A stretch of 16,069 nt of DNA from an uncultured Acetatifactor sp. (GTDB lineage Bacteria; Bacillota; Clostridia; Lachnospirales; Lachnospiraceae): NCBI GenBank assembly GCA_910578215.1, contig CAJTPH010000055.1, positions 1 through 16,069 of the forward strand, read 5' to 3'. Each line of letters begins with the position of its first letter. Positions within the stretch are counted from its first letter, which is position 1. Shown piece after piece: positions 1 through 5,942 of the stretch. Below the pieces are notes generated by a model. That model saw nothing but the letters and a program-made list of their open reading frames with translations, was not told the DNA's origin and did not search any database. The translations under genes and the position numbers were made by a program.

Positions 1-26
1 AAATAGCACAAATCGTTTTCAAAAAG

Positions 27-72
27 AAAATGGCTACAGCCAGCATAATTACTGGGTTTGTAGCCGTTTTTT
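27..72. terminator. Bidirectional intrinsic terminator hairpin
   Basis: GGCTACA at 32-38 pairs with TGTAGCC at 59-65. An inner CCAG/CTGG stem (40-43 with 52-55) and flanking A/T pairs (27-30 with 67-70) extend it. Rightward it ends in TTTTTT (67-72). Leftward it ends in ATTTTCTTTTT. Rightward it would end transcription from genes left of the window. Leftward it lies only about 20 nt downstream of the predicted start of the leftward promoter at 97-125. The hairpin is read directly; its function is inferred. Confidence 0.75.
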
Positions 73-96
73 GCTTTCACAAGTGTCAAACTCAGG

Positions 97-125
97 ATTA
101 TATCATATCCAATTACGAAAAGCAA
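97..125 (-). promoter_or_regulatory. Leftward sigma-A-type promoter
   Basis: On the minus strand, TTGCTT (plus 120-125) and TATAAT (plus 97-102) are separated by exactly 17 bp, and a TG one base upstream of the -10 gives an extended -10. Transcription would start near position 90 and run left. It meets the hairpin at 27-72 almost at once, so the product is either a very short RNA or an attenuated leader for a gene left of the window. Confidence 0.6.
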
Positions 126-355
126 TCTCCACCCTTAACCCCTTGACCGTCTGGATTTTTGCCGTTGTCATTTCTCCGCCGAAAACGGTGAACAGGATTT
201 GACAATCCTGCCCCGCGCCCCCGACCTCTCCCAAAGAACAGAATGGAGTGTTTGCGTCAATAACTCAAAAATGCACTTGACAAAACGCTTCATGCCCTGG
301 GCGTTTGAAAGTCCCCGGGATGTGTGACGGATTCATATACGGCAGATGACGGCAG
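126..355. other. Non-coding stretch without a convincing gene
   Basis: No ORF with a credible start and ribosome binding site is visible on either strand. The minus strand is open for 53 codons from 264 down to a TGA at 105-103, with a protein-like composition, but it lacks a well-spaced start site; see findings. Small inverted repeats are GGATT/AATCC around 194-207 and AAACGC/GCGTTT around 283-306. A TTGACA at 277-282 has no matching -10 at the right distance. Confidence 0.5.
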
Positions 356-393
356 CCCGTCTCCGGAAAATACCGGAGGCGGGTTATTTTTTA
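348..393 (+). terminator. Intrinsic terminator upstream of pyrE, with competing hairpin
   Basis: An 11-bp stem (356-366 with 373-383, one T·G wobble) with loop AAAATA is followed by TTATTTTTT (384-392). A short alternative hairpin, GACGG (348-352) with CCGTC (357-361), shares bases with the terminator's 5' arm, so the two cannot form together. It lies upstream of the predicted pyrE promoter at 456-484, so it would act on transcripts starting further left. Confidence 0.75.
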
Positions 394-455
394 TAATGTA
401 TCGGTATTTAGGCTTGGATTTTATAAATACATGGACAGAATTTACGAATTGTGAG

Positions 456-493
456 TTGAAAGTAAATGAATTTAATGATATACTGCATATGCA
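456..493 (+). promoter_or_regulatory. pyrE promoter with palindrome at the start site
   Basis: TTGAAA (456-461), a 17-bp spacer and TATACT (479-484) give a good sigma-A promoter, with a start expected near 491. A perfect 10-bp palindrome, TGCATATGCA, occupies 484-493 at the end of the -10 and the start site, where a repressor could bind. I found no PyrR-type antiterminator box in this region. Confidence 0.65.
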
Positions 494-561
494 TATATTT
501 GTGCTTGTCATTTTTGTTTGCAGAACCGGAAACAGGCTTAAGTAAAGGAGAAACGGAATAT

Positions 562-1236
562 ATGGAACAATATAAAGAGGAATTTATCGAGTTTATGGTG
601 GACAGCCAGGTGCTTAAGTTTGGGGAGTTCACCCTGAAAAGCGGCAGAAAGTCTCCCTTTTTTATGAATGCCGGGGCATATGTGACAGGCGCGCAGCTGA
701 AGAAGCTGGGCGAGTATTACGCGAAGGCAATTCATGACAATTTCGGTGATGACTTCGACGTGCTGTTTGGCCCGGCGTATAAGGGCATTCCCCTGAGCGT
801 GGCCACGGTAATTGCGTACAGCGAGCTTTACGGCAGGGAGATCCGTTATTGTTCCAACCGCAAGGAGATAAAGGATCACGGCGACGTGGGAATTTTGCTG
901 GGCAGCAGTCTCAGCGAGGGAGACCGGGTGGTTATTATCGAGGATGTCACTACCTCGGGCAAATCCATCGAGGAGGTCTATCCGATTATTATGGCGCAGG
1001 GGAAGGTTGAGATCAAGGGTCTCATGGTGTCCCTGAACCGGATGGAGAAGGGGCCGGGAGGAGTGATGAGCGCCCTTGACGAGATTAAGGAAAAATATGG
1101 TATAGACGCGAATGCCATTGTTACCATGCAGGATGTGATTGAATACCTGTATAACAGACCCGTTAAGGGTAAAATTTACTTTGATGATACGATAAAGGCG
1201 GCGATTGATAAATACTATGAAACCTACGGTGCATGA
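562..1236 (+). CDS. pyrE: Orotate phosphoribosyltransferase
   Basis: This cytoplasmic enzyme joins orotate to PRPP to give orotidine 5'-phosphate, the fifth step of de novo pyrimidine synthesis. The 224-aa product is of usual family length. The PRPP-binding signature VVIIEDVTTSGKS spans residues 123-135 with the acidic pair E127-D128. TLKSGRKSPFF near residues 24-34 matches the orotate/PRPP-binding N-terminus, and the flexible catalytic loop is RKEIKDHGD at 100-108. The ATG at 562 follows AAAGGAG (544-550). The frame stays open to an upstream ATG at 466, but that lies before the predicted promoter's -10 and would add a hydrophobic stretch absent from the family. No other pyr gene is adjacent, so pyrE stands apart from any pyr operon here. 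Identification is firm. Confidence 0.96.
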   Translation: MEQYKEEFIEFMVDSQVLKFGEFTLKSGRKSPFFMNAGAYVTGAQLKKLGEYYAKAIHDNFGDDFDVLFGPAYKGIPLSVATVIAYSELYGREIRYCSNRKEIKDHGDVGILLGSSLSEGDRVVIIEDVTTSGKSIEEVYPIIMAQGKVEIKGLMVSLNRMEKGPGGVMSALDEIKEKYGIDANAIVTMQDVIEYLYNRPVKGKIYFDDTIKAAIDKYYETYGA

Positions 1237-1288
1237 AGGAAGAGATATTTTGACGGCGGGAGAAAAGAAACAGGAAGGGAGCAAGGCT

Positions 1289-1441
1289 ATGGAGCAGAAG
1301 GTATATAAGGTCATGAGGGGCGCTGGAGCGGCAAATATTTCCGTGGGGGTTATTACTCTGGTTATGGGAATCGTTTCCGGAATTCTTCTCATTGTGACAG
1401 GCGCAAGACTGATTGCGAATAAGTCTAAAATTTTATTTTAA
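1289..1441 (+). CDS. Small single-span membrane protein, 50 aa
   Basis: A 50-residue protein begins MEQKVYKVMRGAGAANIS and contains one hydrophobic segment at about residues 17-42, ending with a short basic tail (KSKILF). The ATG at 1289 is preceded by AGGAAGGGAG (1272-1281); the frame is open further upstream, but those residues are charged and overlap the end of pyrE. From memory, near-identical small proteins recur in Lachnospiraceae genomes without an assigned function; I cannot verify this here. It starts 52 bp after pyrE and may be co-transcribed with it. Function is unknown. Confidence 0.75.
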   Translation: MEQKVYKVMRGAGAANISVGVITLVMGIVSGILLIVTGARLIANKSKILF

Positions 1442-1521
1442 GGCAAGGAAAAGCAGGCATTTCCTGAGGGGCGTTTAGGTCTTTTGGGGGTGCCTTTTAG
1501 AATTCCGGGATAATATAAATT

Positions 1522-1842
1522 ATGAAAAAAAGAAAAAATTTTATTTTCACCAACAAGAAAAAATCCAGCCGGGCGGTCATGGCAGTGATCCTCGGCGTCA
1601 TCAGTCTGGCGTCGCTGGGGATCGTGGTGTTTCTTTCTTATTTGAACGACGGCAGCGCGTTGATAAGCTATGGCTTCACGGGCCTGCTGGCGGCGGTTTT
1701 TTCGCTGATTGGGCTGATCCTTGGAGTTGTGACGATACAGAACAGGGATTATTACAGATTTTTTCCGGTGATGGGGATTCTGCTGAATTTTCTGGCGCTG
1801 GCATTGGTGAGTCTGATCCTGTATGCAGGGACCAATGCGTAG
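1522..1842 (+). CDS. Three-span membrane protein of unknown function
   Basis: This 106-aa protein has a strongly basic N-terminus (MKKRKNFIFTNKKKSSR) followed by three hydrophobic segments at about residues 19-40, 52-72 and 82-103. The lysine-rich start suggests a cytoplasmic N-terminus. Its layout resembles an uncharacterised Firmicutes family that I recall as DUF6142; I could not check this. The ribosome binding site before the ATG at 1522 is weak, and the upstream DNA is A/T-rich. It lies 80 bp after the 50-aa membrane protein and 92 bp before the M29 peptidase. Codon use resembles its neighbours. No enzymatic motif is visible. Confidence 0.75.
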   Translation: MKKRKNFIFTNKKKSSRAVMAVILGVISLASLGIVVFLSYLNDGSALISYGFTGLLAAVFSLIGLILGVVTIQNRDYYRFFPVMGILLNFLALALVSLILYAGTNA

Positions 1843-1887
1843 GGAAACGCCGGGATATTTTCCTGTGATGTGCGCAGGAGCGTGGAA

Positions 1888-1962
1888 ATGAAACGAACGG
1901 CAGCGAAAAAGACAGTGAAGGGATATATAAAGGTATGGAGACAAATATCAGAACGGATTTAA
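1888..1962 (+). CDS. Possible 24-aa leader ORF overlapping the peptidase start
   Basis: AGGAG (1876-1880) stands 7 nt before an ATG at 1888 that opens a 24-codon frame ending in TAA at 1960-1962. The peptide is very basic, beginning MKRTAAKKTVKGYIK. Its end overlaps the first 28 bases of the aminopeptidase gene in another frame. This initiation site looks better than that of the peptidase, whose ATG at 1935 sits 1 nt after AAAGG and 11 nt after AAGGGA. Translational coupling is possible. It may equally be a chance ORF. Confidence 0.35.
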   Translation: MKRTAAKKTVKGYIKVWRQISERI

Positions 1963-4031
1963 CGACAGATTTGGATTCCGATGGGAAAACAGACACGGAG
2001 ATCCTGGAAGAACGTTATGCCCTGGCGGTGGAGAGGCTCGGGGAAATTGCAAGGGAAAAAGCATGGGATGAAAAACGGGAGCAGGAAAGCCTGCAGGCTT
2101 TTTTTGTCTCCACGGCGGCGTTTCTGCTGCTGCTGGACGATACCAGGAGCTTTATCGGGAGGGGCGGTCTGGATACGGCGCCACTGGAGGAGCTGTCGGA
2201 CAGAAACCGCAGGCTGTATGAGGATATCCTGCCGGAGAACTATGAAAAGAGCTATGCCAACCCGGCGTATGCGGTGCGGGAGCTTGGAGAGGAGTACGGC
2301 GGGGTGCTGTCCGCTCTCTATGCGATGGTGCGGGGAGTGATCGGGGATGTCTACGAGGGCAGGCTTGAAATGCTTGTCATCCATATGGAATTGTTCCTTG
2401 AGATTTATGCCGCGTTTGTATATGCGGTGTCGGAAAAGGAACCTCTGCCCGGGGGAGAGGAGATCCGGGAAATGATTTACTGGTTTATGAGCGATTATGC
2501 CGATCTGCTTTCGAGAGAGGGCATCCGAAACATGGTCTGCCCGGAGAACAGCTTCGGAATAGGGCTGATCATGGAGAGTGACCTGGCGGATGTGCGTTAT
2601 CTGTACGCATACGGCGCATATGTGGGGGAGAATGAGCTGGCGACGGCGCGGTTCCTTGCGGGGCTTCCGGAGGAGACCATAGCCACTATGGCGGACACGT
2701 ACACGGAAGGATACCGCATTGGCTTTGAGGTCACGGGGAAGGACCTCTCCAGGAAGCAGACGGCGCGGATACATTATCATCTGGGTTTTGAGCGCATGAT
2801 GCGGCGGGCCGTGAGGAATCTGGAGAAGCTGGGCTTGAAGTCCATAGCCGGCCAGCAAAGCTTTGAGGGGAGCAATCCCAACAGACAGTTTGGCTATGAC
2901 CACAAGGACGACAGGGCGCTGTTTCTTGACAAAAAATATGTGAACCGCAAGCTTGAAGCCATGCGCGCGGCTTTCGAGGAGTATAAGGCACAGGCCCGGG
3001 GGTATGCGGGTCCGGCGGTGGTTGAGACCTTCGGTGAGGCTGACTTTAACCCGGTCAACAAGAAGGAGGCGCTGCATTTCAGCCCGGAGCAGAATAAGCT
3101 TTGGGTGGAGTACCGCACCCAGATGGGAATGATTCAGAGGGAATATATACTGGAGGAGGAGAGGAGCTTTACGATCATCGCGTTTCCCGTGCCGGAGATC
3201 GGTACGGTGTTTGAGGAACTGTTTCGTGAGACCATCCGCATCAACACCCTGGATTACATGCTGTACCGCAGCATTCAGCAGAAGCTGATAGACGCGCTGG
3301 ATCAGGCGGATTACTGTGAGATTAGAGGCTGCAACGGCAACAGGACGAATCTGCGGGTCAATCTGCACAAGCTGGCGGACCCGGCAAAGGAGACCATATT
3401 TGAAAACTGCGTGGCCGACGTAAACATTCCCGTGGGCGAGGTCTTTACCTCCCCGGTGCTTGAGGGAACGGATGGCCTGCTCCATGTAAGCCGGGTTTTT
3501 CTGGACGGCCTGGAGTACCGCGATCTCTCGGTGGCTTTTAAGGACGGCATGATTTCGGATTACGGCTGCGGCAACTTTGAGAGCGAGGAAGAAAACAGAA
3601 GCTTTGTCCGGGAAAATATCCTGTACCGTCATGACACCCTGCCTCTGGGTGAATTTGCCATCGGCACCAACACCACGGCGTATGTGGCTGCAAAGCGCCT
3701 TGGCGTAGAGTCGAAGCTTCCCATTCTGATCGCGGAGAAAATGGGGCCGCACTTTGCGGTGGGGGATACCTGTTATTCCCATACGGAGGAGATAAGCGTG
3801 TATAATCCGGACGGGAAGGAGATCGTGGCGAAGTCGAATGCGGTGGCGGATCTGCGGCACACGAAGCCGGAGGAGGCATATTTTAACTGCCATACGGATA
3901 TTACCATTCCTTATGACGAGCTGGGAGAGCTTACGGCGGTGAAAAAGGACGGCGCCAGAATTGAGATAATTAAGAACGGAAGGTTTGTCCTGCCGGGCTG
4001 CGAGGAGTTAAATAAGGCGTTTGAGGACTGA
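1935..4031 (+). CDS. M29-family metallo-aminopeptidase with long N-terminal extension
   Basis: This is probably a cytoplasmic two-metal aminopeptidase of family M29 (AmpS/AmpT-like), removing N-terminal residues from peptides. The C-terminal half carries the family's motifs: NIPVGEVFTSP (497-507), LGEFAIGTN (571-579), EKMGPHFAVG (601-610) and CHTDITIP (652-659). By alignment from memory with Thermus AmpT and Staphylococcus AmpS, E502, E573, H606, H653 and D655 are the metal ligands, and Y613 lies seven residues after H606 as in those enzymes. At 698 aa it is about 290 residues longer than a classical M29 enzyme (about 410 aa). The extra part is mostly helical and acidic at residues 1-270; residues 256-310 include the segment HYHLGFERMMRRAV. 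There is no signal peptide. The ATG at 1935 has a mediocre ribosome binding site, and a short upstream ORF overlaps it. The peptidase assignment is strong; the substrate and the role of the extension are unknown. Confidence 0.88.
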   Translation: METNIRTDLTTDLDSDGKTDTEILEERYALAVERLGEIAREKAWDEKREQESLQAFFVSTAAFLLLLDDTRSFIGRGGLDTAPLEELSDRNRRLYEDILPENYEKSYANPAYAVRELGEEYGGVLSALYAMVRGVIGDVYEGRLEMLVIHMELFLEIYAAFVYAVSEKEPLPGGEEIREMIYWFMSDYADLLSREGIRNMVCPENSFGIGLIMESDLADVRYLYAYGAYVGENELATARFLAGLPEETIATMADTYTEGYRIGFEVTGKDLSRKQTARIHYHLGFERMMRRAVRNLEKLGLKSIAGQQSFEGSNPNRQFGYDHKDDRALFLDKKYVNRKLEAMRAAFEEYKAQARGYAGPAVVETFGEADFNPVNKKEALHFSPEQNKLWVEYRTQMGMIQREYILEEERSFTIIAFPVPEIGTVFEELFRETIRINTLDYMLYRSIQQKLIDALDQADYCEIRGCNGNRTNLRVNLHKLADPAKETIFENCVADVNIPVGEVFTSPVLEGTDGLLHVSRVFLDGLEYRDLSVAFKDGMISDYGCGNFESEEENRSFVRENILYRHDTLPLGEFAIGTNTTAYVAAKRLGVESKLPILIAEKMGPHFAVGDTCYSHTEEISVYNPDGKEIVAKSNAVADLRHTKPEEAYFNCHTDITIPYDELGELTAVKKDGARIEIIKNGRFVLPGCEELNKAFED

Positions 4032-4054
4032 AAGGCCAGAAATTTTTTAAAAAT

Positions 4055-4096
4055 TTGTTAATAAACCTTGCAGTTGAGTAGTATTTTTAGTAAACT
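4055..4096 (+). promoter_or_regulatory. Candidate purE promoter
   Basis: Two overlapping candidates are visible: TTGTTA (4055-4060) with TAGTAT (4079-4084) at 18-bp spacing, and TTGCAG (4068-4073) with TAAACT (4091-4096) at 17-bp spacing. An A/T tract at 4040-4056 lies just upstream, where an UP element would be. With the first candidate the RNA would begin near 4091, exactly at the foot of the large hairpin. No candidate is visible between that hairpin and purE. Matches to consensus are only moderate. Confidence 0.4.
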
Positions 4097-4149
4097 AGAT
4101 ATGGTGGGGTCTTTCTGTAATACGCCCCGCATATCTAGTTTAACTTTTT
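4091..4149 (+). terminator. Very strong hairpin with U-tract: terminator or purE leader attenuator
   Basis: TAAACTAGATAT (4091-4102) pairs perfectly with ATATCTAGTTTA (4131-4142). After a bulged G4103 the stem continues as GTGGGGT (4104-4110) with GCCCCGC (4124-4130), leaving a 13-nt loop. ACTTTTT follows (4143-4149). It could end the aminopeptidase transcript, or act as an attenuator if the promoter at 4055-4096 is used. It does not match the conserved core of the purine riboswitch. Confidence 0.7.
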
Positions 4150-4188
4150 GGTTTCTGCCCCTGAGGGCGGAGACCGGAACGAATTCCG
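4150..4188 (+). promoter_or_regulatory. Two further hairpins in the purE leader
   Basis: GGTTTCTGCCC (4150-4160) and GGGCGGAGACC (4165-4175) form an 11-bp stem with two G·U wobbles closed by a CTGA tetraloop. CGGAA (4175-4179) and TTCCG (4184-4188) form a 5-bp stem with loop CGAA. They lie between the large hairpin and the purE ribosome binding site. GGGCG at 4165-4169 could instead pair with CGCCC at 4123-4127 in the large hairpin, so alternative folds are possible. Confidence 0.45.
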
Positions 4189-4218
4189 TAAGAAGGAGTT
4201 AATAACGAGGAGGATATC

Positions 4219-4764
4219 ATGGCAAGTGGCAAGGCTGGAATGCCCGCTTTAGTTGGCATTGTGATGGGAAGCGATTCCGATATGCCGGTTATGGCGAAGG
4301 CGGCGGAGGTTTTGGAGGAGCTGGGCGTCTCATATGAGATGACGATAATCAGTGCGCACAGAGAACCGGACGTATTTTTTGAATTTGCGGGAAGCGCGGA
4401 AGAAAAGGGTTATAAGGTTATTATTGCGGGAGCGGGCATGGCGGCGCATCTGCCGGGCATGTGTGCCGCGATATTTCCCATGCCGGTGATCGGTATTCCC
4501 ATGCATACGACTTCCCTGGGCGGGCGTGATTCCCTGTATTCCATTGTACAGATGCCTTCAGGCATCCCCGTGGCGACGGTGGCGATTAACGGCGGCGCAA
4601 ACGCGGGCCTTTTGGCGGCAAAGATCCTTGCTGTCTCCGACGAGGAGCTGTTGTCCAGGCTGAAGGCTTACAGCAGGAGATTAAAGGAGCAGGTTGAAGC
4701 CAAGGACGCAAAGCTTAAGGAACAGGGCTATAAGGCGTATCTGGACGATATGAAAAAAATATAG
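4219..4764 (+). CDS. purE: N5-carboxyaminoimidazole ribonucleotide mutase
   Basis: PurE class I moves the carboxyl group of N5-CAIR to C4, giving CAIR in purine synthesis. The 181-aa product shows GSDSD at 17-21 (phosphate binding), SAHR at 45-48 with the catalytic histidine H47, and AGAGMAAHLPGM at 70-81, a class I signature that differs from the AIR-carboxylating class II enzymes. AGGAGG before the ATG at 4219 is a good ribosome binding site. The C-terminal 25 residues are a charged tail (KEQVEAKDAKLKEQ) somewhat longer than in many homologues. It is the first gene of a purE-purM-purN-purD run. No purK, which normally supplies N5-CAIR, lies in the window; it may be elsewhere in the genome, or carboxylation may be non-enzymatic. 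Confidence 0.96.
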   Translation: MASGKAGMPALVGIVMGSDSDMPVMAKAAEVLEELGVSYEMTIISAHREPDVFFEFAGSAEEKGYKVIIAGAGMAAHLPGMCAAIFPMPVIGIPMHTTSLGGRDSLYSIVQMPSGIPVATVAINGGANAGLLAAKILAVSDEELLSRLKAYSRRLKEQVEAKDAKLKEQGYKAYLDDMKKI

Positions 4765-4916
4765 GCTGCAGGCTTGGCTATAGATATACATATTTTGAAT
4801 TATATGCGGAGCAATACATCGGTATGCGCGTTGCGCGGTCATAAATGACTTGAAGCATGCTTGTTATGCGCGGGCAGATAAGCCTGCTTTAGGCAGCGCA
4901 GAAATGGAGTGAGAAA

Positions 4917-5942
4917 ATGGATTACAAAAAGGCTGGAGTGGACATTGAAGCGGGCTATCAGTCGGTGGAGCTGATGAAAAAGTATGTAAAGGAGACTCTG
5001 CGTCCGGAGGTGCTGGGCGGCATCGGAGGCTTTTCCGGGGCATTTTCCATGGAGGGCTTTAAAAATATGGAAAAGCCCAAGCTTTTGTCGGGTACGGACG
5101 GCGTGGGCACCAAGCTTAAGCTGGCTTTTATTCTGGATAAGCATGACACGATAGGCATCGACTGCGTGGCGATGTGTGTCAACGATGTGGCGTGTGCGGG
5201 CGGCGAGCCGCTGTTCTTTCTTGATTATATTGCGTGCGGCAGGAATTATCCCGAGAAGATTGCCACTATTGTGAAGGGCGTTGCCGAGGGCTGCAGGCAG
5301 GCGGGAGCCGCGCTGATCGGAGGCGAGACCGCGGAGCACCCGGGGCTGATGCCGGAGGATGAGTATGATCTGGCTGGCTTTACCGTAGGCATTGCGGACG
5401 AGAAGGACCTGATTACGGGGGAGAATATCAAGCCCGGGGACGTGCTGGTGGGGATTGCCTCCTCCGGTGTGCATTCCAACGGTTTTTCTCTGGTGCGCAA
5501 GGTGTTTGAGATGACCAGGGAGAGCCTGGATACCTATTACGAGGAGCTGGGGGCTACTCTTGGAGAGACCTTGCTTACGCCTACCCGGATCTATGTGAAG
5601 GCATTGAGGGCGGTAAAGGATGCAGGTGTGACCGTAAAGGGCTGCAGCCATATTACGGGAGGCGGCTTCTATGAGAACATTCCCAGGATGCTTCCGGAAG
5701 GCATAAGGGCATTGGTAGAGAAGGACAGCTATGAGGTTCCCGCCATTTTCAGGCTTTTGCAGAAAAAAGGCGGCATTGAGGAGAGGATGATGTACAATAC
5801 CTATAATATGGGGCTTGGCATGGTGCTTGCCGTGGCGGCGGAGGACGCGGATAAGACGGTGGCTGCGCTGCGGGGGGCAGGAGAGGCTTCTTATATTGTG
5901 GGAAGATGCGAGGCCGGAGAAAAGGGAGTTACCATATGTTGA
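4917..5942 (+). CDS. purM: Phosphoribosylformylglycinamidine cyclo-ligase (AIR synthetase)
   Basis: PurM closes the imidazole ring of AIR from FGAM using ATP. The 341-aa length is normal. Family motifs appear in order: GTDGVGTK (59-66), CVNDVACAGGEPLFFLDY (87-104), GGETAEHPG (135-143), the glycine-rich GIASSGVHSNGFSL near residues 180-193, and HITGGGFYENIPR near 245-257. The start follows GGAG about 8 nt upstream. A 152-bp gap separates it from purE; it contains a perfect palindrome AAGCATGCTT (4853-4862) and a small GCCT/AGGC hairpin but no clear terminator. The last 7 nt overlap purN, which implies coupled translation. Confidence 0.97.
   Translation: MDYKKAGVDIEAGYQSVELMKKYVKETLRPEVLGGIGGFSGAFSMEGFKNMEKPKLLSGTDGVGTKLKLAFILDKHDTIGIDCVAMCVNDVACAGGEPLFFLDYIACGRNYPEKIATIVKGVAEGCRQAGAALIGGETAEHPGLMPEDEYDLAGFTVGIADEKDLITGENIKPGDVLVGIASSGVHSNGFSLVRKVFEMTRESLDTYYEELGATLGETLLTPTRIYVKALRAVKDAGVTVKGCSHITGGGFYENIPRMLPEGIRALVEKDSYEVPAIFRLLQKKGGIEERMMYNTYNMGLGMVLAVAAEDADKTVAALRGAGEASYIVGRCEAGEKGVTIC

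Noticed and set aside
307..325. Possible PyrR binding loop before pyrE
   Set aside because: AGTCC is present at 310-314, but the following bases do not match the conserved GNGAGGY part of the PyrR-binding consensus.
466..561. Extended N-terminus of pyrE from the ATG at 466
   Set aside because: It would start upstream of the -10 of the predicted promoter, has no ribosome binding site, and adds 32 residues not found in orotate phosphoribosyltransferases.
538..1392. A 284-codon minus-strand frame opposite pyrE
   Set aside because: It is the antisense of a clear pyrE gene and has no family features. The same reasoning applies to the 270-codon minus frame at 4839-5651 opposite purM and the 335-codon one at 11763-12770 opposite clpC.
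1439..1496. Terminator between the two small membrane protein genes
   Set aside because: AAGGCA and TGCCTT can pair, but they are more than 40 nt apart with no stable inner stem, so the support is too weak.
1959..3893. A 644-codon minus-strand open frame opposite the M29 peptidase
   Set aside because: It mirrors the peptidase's codon bias. Its translation has low complexity in H, R, L and P with no recognisable motif, and no ribosome site or promoter, while the + strand frame has complete catalytic motifs.
4095..4140. Purine (guanine) riboswitch before purE
   Set aside because: Fragments such as ATATGG and TTTCT look familiar, but the conserved junction and the two loop-loop hairpins are missing, and the segment folds into one continuous long hairpin instead.
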